A stretch of DNA of 64,000 nucleotides. Origin: Fibrobacter sp. UWB15. GTDB lineage: Bacteria; Fibrobacterota; Fibrobacteria; Fibrobacterales; Fibrobacteraceae. Both the position numbers and the translations under genes were made by a program. Shown piece by piece: positions 41,299 through 48,884 of this stretch. Below the pieces are notes generated by a model. That model saw nothing but the letters and a program-made list of their open reading frames with translations, was not told the origin of the DNA and made no database searches. The stretch is taken from the NCBI RefSeq assembly GCF_900177705.1, contig NZ_FXBA01000001.1:248001-312000 (forward strand), in the 5' to 3' direction. Position 1 is the first letter of the stretch, and the number at the start of each line of letters is the position of its first letter.

Positions 41299-42765
41299 TT
41301 ATTCTTTGTCGCTGTCGTCGCCGTGACATGGACAATGATAGCAGTCACCCGTTTCGGCGTAGTCCTTACCGCTCCAGCAGAAGGTGCAGAGCTGGTCGGC
41401 GGGGAGCCCGATAGCGTGAATCAGGTCGTCGATGCGCTGGAACGCAAGCGTCGTGAGGTTCAGCTTCTGGCGGATGTATTCCACCATGCCCTTGTAGGCG
41501 TCGCCATCCGGGTCGGTGTACTTGTCCAAATCGGGATTCTCACCTTCCTGGTCGCGGATATAGCGACGGGTAATCAGGTCGTATTCGTTCTTGGAACGGG
41601 AGAAGTTGATGAACTTGCAGGGGTAAACGAGCGGCGGGCATGCGATACGCATGTGGGTTTCTTTACAGCCGAGCGAATAAAGCTTCTGGGCCTGCTTACC
41701 GAGCTGCGTGCCGCGCACGATAGAGTCGTCGCAGAACACAAGGCGGCGGTCCTTGATGAGTCCCGGAATCGGAATCAGTTTCATGGAAGCCACGCGTTCG
41801 CGCTGCTTCTGGTCTTGCGGCATAAAGGAGCGGGCCCAAGTCGGCGTGTACTTCACGAACGGGCGGGCGAACTTGATGCCGGCTTCGTGGGCGTAACCGA
41901 GGGCGTGAGACGTACCGGAGTCAGGAATGCCGCAGGCGGCGTCGGCTTCGGTGGGGGTGCGCTTTGCGAGTGCGGAACCGCAGCGGTAGCGAGTCATTTC
42001 GACATTGCGTCCTTCGTAGCTTGATGCCGGGTAACCGTAGTAAACCCACAGGAACGAACATATTGCCATCTTCTTGCCCGGGGCGACGAGCGTTTTGTCG
42101 CCATCGGGTGTGAGTTCGGCGATTTCGCCCGGCCCCATGTCGCGGACGTATTCAAAGCCGAGGTTATGGATAGCGCAGCTTTCTTGCAGGGCGATCATGG
42201 CGCCGTCTTTTTTGCCGAGTACGATCGGCGTACGGCCCCACTTGTCGCGGCTTGCGTAGAACTTGCCGGTTTCGTCCATCAAAAGAACAGAGCAGCTACC
42301 CTTGATTTTCTCTTGTACGTACTTGAGACCTTCGACAATAGAATCTTGCGTGGCGATCAAGGCGGATACCACTTCGGTCGGTCCGACCATTCCGCTGGTC
42401 GTGGAGTACTGGAGCTGCATGCAGTTGTTCTTGAACAGCTCGTTCTTGATTTCTTCGATGTTCGTAATCAAGCCGACGGTCACGATAGCGAACGTGCCGA
42501 GCTTGGAGGTCATGACGAGCGGCTGCGGGTCCGTATCCGAGATAACACCGATGCCTACGTTTCCAGCAAAAGAGGGCAAGTCATGCTCAAACTTGCTGCG
42601 GAACGGGGTGTTCTGGATGTTGTGGATCGAACGATGGAAATGTCCGTTGGACTTGAGAACCGCCAAACCGCCACGGTGGGTTCCCAGGTGAGAATGGTAG
42701 TCGGTTCCGAAGAAGAGGTCGCTTACGCAATCTTCTTTAGAAACAACACCGCAAAAGCCGCCCAT
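41299..42765 (-). CDS. purF: Amidophosphoribosyltransferase-like protein PurF
   Basis: 488 residues from the ATG at 42765 (AAGGAG upstream). The N-terminus is MGGFCGVVS: the catalytic Cys of the Ntn glutaminase domain would be residue 5, so removal of MGGF would be needed to free it. HRGGLAVL and the glutaminase core follow. The phosphoribosyltransferase half has SGTSHALGYA and the PRPP motif FCDDSIVRGTQ near residue 342. The C-terminus is Cys-rich (LCTFCWSGKD, then DCYHCPCHGDD), possibly an Fe-S or Zn site. It catalyses the first step of purine synthesis (glutamine plus PRPP). Confidence 0.9.
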   Translation of the reverse strand: MGGFCGVVSKEDCVSDLFFGTDYHSHLGTHRGGLAVLKSNGHFHRSIHNIQNTPFRSKFEHDLPSFAGNVGIGVISDTDPQPLVMTSKLGTFAIVTVGLITNIEEIKNELFKNNCMQLQYSTTSGMVGPTEVVSALIATQDSIVEGLKYVQEKIKGSCSVLLMDETGKFYASRDKWGRTPIVLGKKDGAMIALQESCAIHNLGFEYVRDMGPGEIAELTPDGDKTLVAPGKKMAICSFLWVYYGYPASSYEGRNVEMTRYRCGSALAKRTPTEADAACGIPDSGTSHALGYAHEAGIKFARPFVKYTPTWARSFMPQDQKQRERVASMKLIPIPGLIKDRRLVFCDDSIVRGTQLGKQAQKLYSLGCKETHMRIACPPLVYPCKFINFSRSKNEYDLITRRYIRDQEGENPDLDKYTDPDGDAYKGMVEYIRQKLNLTTLAFQRIDDLIHAIGLPADQLCTFCWSGKDYAETGDCYHCPCHGDDSDKE

Positions 42766-43046
42766 AAATACTCCTTGAGTGATTGGGGAAAATTTGCACT
42801 CAAAGGTAGAAATTTTGCGAGATATGGTGGAATGAAATTCCTTATTATTGCTTTCCAAGAAAATTACAATCAAGACATAAATGGGGTTTAGGGCGCTTAA
42901 AGCGCAATTCGAAGTGAACGTATGAGCATTCTCTTGTCGGAAGGCGGCCTTATCTAGATTTTTTTGTAGAAAAATTCTATTTGCAATGCCCTCTTGTTAA
43001 AATAATGTTATTTTAAAGATGTCTTGATTCTGCTTTGGACCTGTTT

Positions 43047-44423
43047 ATGAATTCGCTTTTGTCCATTAATGATGTGTCGCTTGCTCTATCGCTTGATTAC
43101 GAGTGCGTGTTTTTTGTCGATATCGAAAGTGACAACTATGCCATGTTCGCATTTGGCGGGAATCATAAAAATCTGGAATTGAGTGAAACCAGCAATTTTT
43201 GGGCGGATTGCCGGGTAAACCTCGAGACGTTTGTTTATGAAGGCGACAGGGAATGGTTTGGTCAAAACATTGCCAACAAGGATTCGCTGATTGCCTCGGT
43301 ACAAGACGGTAAAGCTTTTAGAGGAAAGTACCGTATTATGGCAGGGGATAAACCTGTCTGGTATTCCATGAAGGTGGTTCTTGGGCGTGCGGAACAACGC
43401 AATTACTTGATTATTGGAGTGACCAATATCGATACCCAGGAACGTGAGCGCTTGGCTCTTGAACAGAAAGCGACCAAGAGTGAACTTTATGGCCAAATCG
43501 TGATGGCCCTTGCCGAACGCTACGACGCCCTTTATATGGTCGATTTGGATACGAACCATTATGCGCTGTACAAGAGTGAACGGGTGTTCTGCGAATTGAG
43601 CGTGGCACTCGAAGGCGAAGATTTCTTTAACCAGCTGAAAAAGGATGCTTTAAACGTCATTTACAAAGAAGATATTCCCTTGATTGTGAATGCTTTGGAT
43701 AGGCGTACGCTTTTAAAGGAACTTGATGATAATGGAGTGTTTTCGTTGACGTACCGCCTGAACACTCCGAAAGGACCTTTGTATGTAAACATGGTGGCGG
43801 TTTATGCCGATAAAAAGCATGTTGTTATCAGCGTGACCAATATTGATGCTCAGGTTCGCCGCGAACAAAAAATCAGGGAAGAGGTGAGTGCTGCTTACGA
43901 AAAGGCGCGCCGCGACGATTTGACCGGGATTAAGAATAAGACCGCATATGGTGAATTTGAATCTAAACTGAACCAGCAAATCCAGTCGGGCGAAAACGTG
44001 AAATTCGCAATTGCCTTGTGCGATGTAAACGGTTTAAAGACGGTGAACGACACGCTGGGGCACATTGCCGGTGACGAATATATTCGCTCGGCCAGTAGGC
44101 TTGTGTGCCAGACTTTTGCCCATAGCCCGGTGTTCCGTATTGGTGGCGATGAATTTGTTGCGATTCTGCGTGGTTCCGATTTCGAAAACCGTGAAAAGCT
44201 GGAAAAGGAATTTACTGAAGCGATTGAGAAAAACGCTGACAAACATAAGGTTGTGGTTGCTTGTGGAATTTCTGTATTTGACAAGGAACATGACAAGGAT
44301 GTTTCGTCTGTCTTTGAACGAGCCGATGCGCTCATGTATAAAAACAAAGTGCGCATGAAGAATGGGCATGATGAAATTATCGGAACGATTATTCAATCGA
44401 TTGGAGCCAAAGTAACTAATTAG
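43047..44423 (+). CDS. Diguanylate cyclase with two PAS-like sensor repeats
   Basis: 458 residues from the ATG at 43047 (a TTG at 43035 is possible; neither has a clear ribosome-binding site). Two similar N-terminal repeats (about residues 10-145 and 155-280), each ending in a VTNIDxQxRxE-like helix, look like PAS sensors. The GGDEF domain follows: DLTGIKNKTAY, CDVNGLKTVNDTLGHIAGDEYI and an intact RIGGDEF near residue 363. The inhibitory RxxD site upstream of GGDEF is absent. It should make cyclic di-GMP in the cytoplasm in response to an unknown cue. No membrane segment is seen. Confidence 0.9.
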   Translation: MNSLLSINDVSLALSLDYECVFFVDIESDNYAMFAFGGNHKNLELSETSNFWADCRVNLETFVYEGDREWFGQNIANKDSLIASVQDGKAFRGKYRIMAGDKPVWYSMKVVLGRAEQRNYLIIGVTNIDTQERERLALEQKATKSELYGQIVMALAERYDALYMVDLDTNHYALYKSERVFCELSVALEGEDFFNQLKKDALNVIYKEDIPLIVNALDRRTLLKELDDNGVFSLTYRLNTPKGPLYVNMVAVYADKKHVVISVTNIDAQVRREQKIREEVSAAYEKARRDDLTGIKNKTAYGEFESKLNQQIQSGENVKFAIALCDVNGLKTVNDTLGHIAGDEYIRSASRLVCQTFAHSPVFRIGGDEFVAILRGSDFENREKLEKEFTEAIEKNADKHKVVVACGISVFDKEHDKDVSSVFERADALMYKNKVRMKNGHDEIIGTIIQSIGAKVTN

Positions 44424-44452
44424 AGCCTTGCCGTGCTCTTCATGGTAGATTG

Positions 44453-44492
44453 CAACGTCATAGCATTACCCGCAATGACGTTCTTTTTTTTA
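44453..44492 (+). terminator. Intrinsic terminator of the diguanylate cyclase gene
   Basis: AACGTCAT pairs with ATGACGTT across a loop and is followed by CTTTTTTTTA. Confidence 0.75.
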
Positions 44493-44537
44493 TTTTTGTG
44501 CAGATAATTTTTATGATTTTCTAGATGGACAAAAAAG

Positions 44538-46022
44538 ATGTTTAAAGTAGGGTTTGATAACGACGCGTACCTGAGGACGCAGTCCGAAAAGATTGCCGAG
44601 CGCATTGCGAAGTTCGGCGGAAAACTTTATCTGGAATTTGGCGGAAAACTGTTCGATGACCATCACGCATCCCGCGTGTTGCCTGGCTTTGCGCCCGACA
44701 GTAAAATCCGCATGCTTGAAAAGCTCAAGGACAAGGCCGAAGTCATTATCGCCATTAACGCCGGCGATATCGAAAAGAACAAGGTTCGCGGCGACTTGGG
44801 CATTACCTACGATCAAGATGTCTTGCGCCTGATTGATGCCTTCCGTGGCTATGGCCTGTACGTGAGCTCTGTGGTGCTGACCCGCTGGCAGGAACAGCCG
44901 AGTGCTGTTGCCTATCAGAAAAAGCTTGAAGATCTTGGCCTCAAGGTTTATCGTCATTACCCGATTGCGGGTTACCCGAGCAACATTCCGCTGGTAGTGA
45001 GCGACGACGGTTACGGCAAGAATGAATTTGTCGAAACCTCTCGCGAACTTGTGGTGGTGACGGCACCTGGTCCCGGAAGTGGAAAGATGGCTGTGTGCCT
45101 TTCGCAGATTTACCACGAAAACAAGCGTGGCGTGAAGGCCGGCTACGCCAAGTTCGAAACCTTCCCGATTTGGAACATTCCGCTCAAGCACCCGGTGAAC
45201 CTCGCATACGAAGCCGCCACCGCCGACTTGAACGACGTGAACATGATTGACCCGTTCCACTTGGAAGCCTACGGACAGACGACTATCAACTACAACCGCG
45301 ACGTGGAAATCTTCCCGGTGCTGAACGCCCTGTTTACCCGCATTCTCGGTGAATCTCCGTACAAGAGTCCGACCGATATGGGCGTGAACATGGCCGGCAA
45401 CTGCATTGTCGATGACGACGCCGTTTGCGAAGCCGCCCGCCAGGAAATCATCCGCCGCTACTACAACACGCTTTGCGACGTGCGTAAGGGCAACGCCGAC
45501 AAGGATCAAGTTTACAAGCAGGAACTGATTATGGAACAGGCCCAGATCAGCACTGCAAACCGCCCCGTGATTGCGGCTGCCGTCAAGAAGGCCGAAGAAT
45601 CCGAAGGCCCGGCTGTAGCAATCCAGCTGAACGATGGCGCTATCATTACGGGTAAAACGTCCTCGCTGCTTGGAGCCTCTTCTGCAATGCTTCTGGATTC
45701 GCTGAAGCACTTGGCCGGCATCCCTGACGAAGTGCGCCTGCTTTCGCCGATGGTGATTGAACCGATTCAGAACTTGAAGACCAAGCAGCTTGGCCACAAG
45801 AATCCGCGCCTGCACATGGACGAAGTCCTCGTGGCCCTCTCTGTTTGCGCCCTCACGGATTATAATGCGAAAATTGCCATGGAAAAGCTCCCGGAACTTC
45901 GCCACTGCGAAGTGCATTCCAGCGTGATTCTTTCGCAGGTCGACGTGGGCGTGTTCCGCCGATTGGGTGTGAACTTGACTACGGAACCGACGTATCAGAC
46001 GAGTAAGCTTTATCACGGGTAA
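44538..46022 (+). CDS. DUF1846 (UPF0371) family protein
   Basis: 494 residues. KLYLEFGGKLFDDHHASRVLPGF, IAINAGDIEKNKVRGDLGITY, APGPGSGKMAVCLSQ and DPFHLEAYG are conserved blocks of the DUF1846/UPF0371 family, cytoplasmic proteins of uncertain function found mostly in anaerobes and Firmicutes. The APGPGSGKMA segment looks like a phosphate-binding loop. No signal peptide. It stands alone between a terminator and a palindrome-rich region. Confidence 0.88.
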   Translation: MFKVGFDNDAYLRTQSEKIAERIAKFGGKLYLEFGGKLFDDHHASRVLPGFAPDSKIRMLEKLKDKAEVIIAINAGDIEKNKVRGDLGITYDQDVLRLIDAFRGYGLYVSSVVLTRWQEQPSAVAYQKKLEDLGLKVYRHYPIAGYPSNIPLVVSDDGYGKNEFVETSRELVVVTAPGPGSGKMAVCLSQIYHENKRGVKAGYAKFETFPIWNIPLKHPVNLAYEAATADLNDVNMIDPFHLEAYGQTTINYNRDVEIFPVLNALFTRILGESPYKSPTDMGVNMAGNCIVDDDAVCEAARQEIIRRYYNTLCDVRKGNADKDQVYKQELIMEQAQISTANRPVIAAAVKKAEESEGPAVAIQLNDGAIITGKTSSLLGASSAMLLDSLKHLAGIPDEVRLLSPMVIEPIQNLKTKQLGHKNPRLHMDEVLVALSVCALTDYNAKIAMEKLPELRHCEVHSSVILSQVDVGVFRRLGVNLTTEPTYQTSKLYHG

Positions 46023-46347
46023 TTAAGGGGCTGCGGCTACTGAGACTCCGCACTTTAGTGCGGGAAATGAGCTCTGTTCATTGTTCGTCGAAGGATGTCG
46101 TAATCCTATCTTGTCGGAAACTTGTTTCCGCTACAAGATAGTGATTAGGACCTTGCTATGCTCGCTAATCCAACGTTCTAGGAAAATGTTTTTATATGAA
46201 AAGGTCGCGATTTCTCGCGACCTTTAAACTTTGTTTGAAATAGTTTGTTAAAAACCACTTCTTCTTGGGCTTTGCGGTCTTCCGTGAGCCGTAAGCGACT
46301 CGTATTAACGAGTCGTGTCGGCGAGAGCAAAGTCTTATCGACTTTTA
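46023..46347. other. 325-bp intergenic region with long hairpins and a duplicated gene tail
   Basis: CTCCGCAC...GTGCGG (near 46050); a long hairpin at 46101-46147 with TAATC, CTATCTTGT and GGAAAC stems around a GGAAACTTGTTTCC tip; a GGTCGCGA/TCGCGACC hairpin at 46199-46225; and CGACTCGT-ATTA-ACGAGTCG at 46296-46315. The stretch 46257-46284 resembles the 3' end of the neighbouring Cys-cluster gene (shared CTTTGCGGTCTT). No gene is seen. Confidence 0.7.
46199..46225. terminator. Symmetric hairpin, possible bidirectional terminator
   Basis: AAAAGGTCGCGA pairs with TCGCGACCTTT. Runs of A and T on the two sides allow weak termination in both directions. Confidence 0.45.
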
Positions 46348-47046
46348 CTACTTCTTTTTAGACTTTGCGGTCTTTTTCGGGGGGTGTACCGCAATCTTCT
46401 TGACGCTCTTGTCTTCGGCCTTAGCGAGTTCGGCTTCTTCGGCTTCGAAAATGGCCTGAGCCTGCTTCAGAGTGTCGGTCGGATTGATTTCGATTGCTTC
46501 GGAAGCTTCGTCTACGAGTTCGGCGAAATCGTCGTACCAGTCGGCAAAGATTTCCACTTCGAGGTGGTCAACACCCGGAACGGTGAGGCGTGCGCCACAG
46601 GCTTCGCCGATGCGGTCGAGGTACTTTGCCATTTCCGGCTTGAGGAGCGTAAGGTCGAGACCGTCGAGATCTTCGGGTTCGAAGTAAACGGCGTCGACAT
46701 CGCTGTCGTCATCCTTTGCCTTCTTCTTGCTCTTCTTGTCGTCGCATTTGCCGCATTTGCATTCTCCGTTGCAGCAGCAGTCATCGTTACCATAGAGGGC
46801 GGCGTATTCTTCGTCGTCCATGCCGCTGTCGTAGTAGAATTCGTCTTCCTCGAGGTACAGGGTTTCAACAAAGATACCCTTGGCGCCGAGAGTCTTGGCG
46901 GCGGCAATGAATTCCTTGAGGTCGCCACCGAAGTAGCGGGTGGTTTCCATGTCTTCGTTCAAGGTCTGAACGGGAATGGGGGAGAGCTTCTGCTTCTTGA
47001 GGTAGTCGCAGATTTCGTCACTGATGGATTTCTGAATCTTAGCCAT
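46348..47046 (-). CDS. Acidic protein with a Cys cluster, hypothetical
   Basis: 232 residues. The N-terminal 85 residues look globular (QTLNEDMETTRYFGGDLKEF, then TLGAKGIFVETLYLEE). Then comes a compact cluster of six Cys, CCCNGECKCGKC (residues 90-101), flanked by acidic and Lys-rich runs, which should bind a metal such as Zn, Cu or Fe-S (inference). The following region is acidic and the C-terminus is a Lys-rich tail (KKTAKSKKK). No family is recognised. A heptamer array ends 19 bases before the start codon. The TCTCCTG-like context upstream gives CAGGAG as the ribosome-binding site. Confidence 0.65.
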   Translation of the reverse strand: MAKIQKSISDEICDYLKKQKLSPIPVQTLNEDMETTRYFGGDLKEFIAAAKTLGAKGIFVETLYLEEDEFYYDSGMDDEEYAALYGNDDCCCNGECKCGKCDDKKSKKKAKDDDSDVDAVYFEPEDLDGLDLTLLKPEMAKYLDRIGEACGARLTVPGVDHLEVEIFADWYDDFAELVDEASEAIEINPTDTLKQAQAIFEAEEAELAKAEDKSVKKIAVHPPKKTAKSKKK

Positions 47047-47065
47047 TGGATTCTCCTGGAAAAAT

Positions 47066-47093
47066 GTTGGAAGTAGGAAGTTAGAAGTAGGAA
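47066..47093. repeat. Heptanucleotide array (GTAGGAA), four units
   Basis: GTTGGAA, GTAGGAA, GTTAGAA, GTAGGAA with exact 7-bp period. Together with 47128-47155 it forms a large inverted pair around a GCGGC/GCCGC hairpin. Confidence 0.88.
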
Positions 47094-47127
47094 GAGTTAT
47101 AGTCGCGGCTTTGCCGCCAAATTATGC

Positions 47128-47155
47128 CTGTCTACTGTTTACTTCCTACTGTCTA
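47128..47155. repeat. Heptanucleotide array (CTGTCTA), four units
   Basis: CTGTCTA, CTGTTTA, CTTCCTA, CTGTCTA at exact 7-bp period. The array ends at the base before the dapA stop codon (minus strand) and is inverted relative to 47066-47093. Confidence 0.88.
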
Positions 47156-48112
47156 CTAAACATGATACTTCTTGAGGCTCGGGGCCTTTTCTTCAATCAA
47201 CTTCATGATGCGGGCAACAGCGTCTGCACCGTTTGCGGTATCCTTCACGCTCACGAGCGGCTGGAACAGCGGGCTGTTGAACAGCGTGCCCAGCGGAATC
47301 GGGTTCTTGCGGCAGAACGTGATGTCAATGAAGTCGCGGGCGTCCTTCTGCAGGTTGTGCGCCTTCTCCTTGTCGCCGGCCTGGAAAGCCTTGTACAGGT
47401 CCACGAACGTCTTCGTGGCTTCAGGAATGTTGCCCGAAGCGCTGATGAGGCCCGTGCCGCCCATCTCGAGGAGGTCTGCGAACAAGCCATCTTCACCGCT
47501 CATGACGGCGAAGTCCTTGCCCTTCGTTTCCTTGATGACGCGCATGGTGTCTTCGTGGAACTTTTCGCCAAAGCCGAATTCGACCGCCTGCTTGAGGCCG
47601 ATGATGTTCTTGTCTTCGGCAAGTTCAATCAAGGTGTCGGGGTGCACGTAGCTGGAGGTACGGCCCGGAACGTTGTAAATCACGATCTTGGCGCCCGTTT
47701 CGCTGCTGAGCGTGCGGTAGTGCTTCAAAAGACCTTCTTGCGGCGGGTTGTTGTAGTAACCCGTGACGCAGAGGACTGCCACCGGGGCAATCTTCTGGAC
47801 ATTTTCGATCATCTCGATAGATTCGCGGGTGCAGTTGGAACCGGCACCGGCAATCACGGGCACGCGGCCGTCCACATAGTCGAGCGTAAACTTGATAACA
47901 TCGAGGTGCTGCTGTGGAGAAACCGTCGCACTCTGACCCGTGGTCACGGCAGGGAGCACGCCACTTGCGCCGTTAGCGATCACGTCGTCGATCATCTGGC
48001 CCATCTTCTTGTAGTCGATGGAGTTGCGAAGGTTCTTGGGATCGTCGTTCTTGAGCGGGGTGAACAACGCGGGGAAAACACCAGTAAGTTGAGAAGCGTT
48101 AGTAATCTGCAT
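47156..48112 (-). CDS. dapA: 4-hydroxy-tetrahydrodipicolinate synthase-family protein DapA
   Basis: 318 residues, class I aldolase barrel. YNVPGRTSS (near 143) carries the catalytic Tyr, and GLKQAVE (near 172) the Schiff-base Lys. The substrate motif usually written GTTGE reads VTTGQSAT, a small deviation. Family activity is condensation of pyruvate with aspartate semialdehyde in lysine and peptidoglycan synthesis; another aldolase of the same superfamily (N-acetylneuraminate lyase type) cannot be excluded. No ribosome-binding site is visible. Heptamer arrays flank the gene on both sides. Confidence 0.88.
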   Translation of the reverse strand: MQITNASQLTGVFPALFTPLKNDDPKNLRNSIDYKKMGQMIDDVIANGASGVLPAVTTGQSATVSPQQHLDVIKFTLDYVDGRVPVIAGAGSNCTRESIEMIENVQKIAPVAVLCVTGYYNNPPQEGLLKHYRTLSSETGAKIVIYNVPGRTSSYVHPDTLIELAEDKNIIGLKQAVEFGFGEKFHEDTMRVIKETKGKDFAVMSGEDGLFADLLEMGGTGLISASGNIPEATKTFVDLYKAFQAGDKEKAHNLQKDARDFIDITFCRKNPIPLGTLFNSPLFQPLVSVKDTANGADAVARIMKLIEEKAPSLKKYHV

Positions 48113-48131
48113 AGTGCTGTAAATATATAAA

Positions 48132-48162
<31 letters not shown>

Positions 48163-48179
48163 GAATTGTTGTGGTTATT

Positions 48180-48689
48180 TCAGAAATTTAGAGCTAATGC
48201 TCCGCCGTAAGTTTTGTTTATCGGGTCTACAATCGGGGCGAAACCTACTTTTGTAGCTTGCCGTACGGAGTATTTTTTTCGCCGTATATTGTAATTCGAG
48301 TAGTTGTCCTTTCGTACCGCGGCCGCAATTTCAAATCCGCCATAAACAAAGGCAGAGGTGGCCCCGATGCCGCATAATATAAATGTTGTGACTGCCCATG
48401 GGTGTGACATGGAAAGCGGACTTTTGTTGCCTTCGGAATATTGTTCGAAAACGTAAAAGGTGATTGAAAATCCTGACACCATCGCCAGTCCTATAGAGAC
48501 CCCTGCTGTAATCAAAGCAATGTTAGCCGCTTTCTTGTCAAAATTGTACTTGTCCAGATTGTACTGGTACAGTTGTTCATAGTAGGCGGCAGAATCGACT
48601 TCCTGTTTTACTGGGGGCTCGTTTTGGGCAAAACAGAATGTTGAGAGGAAAATCAAGGAAAAGAATACTTTGTATAAAAAATGATTCAT
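48180..48689 (-). CDS. Small membrane protein with signal peptide, hypothetical
   Basis: 169 residues. An N-terminal signal sequence (FLYKVFFSLIFLSTFCFA) is followed by a charged region and two hydrophobic segments (IALITAGVSIGLAMVSGFSI and the TTFILCGIGATSAFVYGGF region). The C-terminal residues (GFAPIVDPINKTYGGALALNF) end in Phe, as barrel-like or outer-membrane-associated proteins do. No family recognised. Stop codon 19 bases past the array at 48133-48160. Confidence 0.6.
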   Translation of the reverse strand: MNHFLYKVFFSLIFLSTFCFAQNEPPVKQEVDSAAYYEQLYQYNLDKYNFDKKAANIALITAGVSIGLAMVSGFSITFYVFEQYSEGNKSPLSMSHPWAVTTFILCGIGATSAFVYGGFEIAAAVRKDNYSNYNIRRKKYSVRQATKVGFAPIVDPINKTYGGALALNF

Positions 48690-48884
48690 GTTCGTAATTT
48701 AACAAAATCTGTAATGTGATTTTGTGGGGGCGTTGCGGGGTGCCCCCGCTCGAAGGGGTGATGGAAGACCGCTTTGCGGGCTGCAATCAGGGGAAAACTT
48801 GCCCCTTTCTATAGGTTTAAAATCCTGTGTTTTGCCAACTTTTTCTATCTTTTCTCTGCAAAAAAATCAAACACAGGAACCCTT

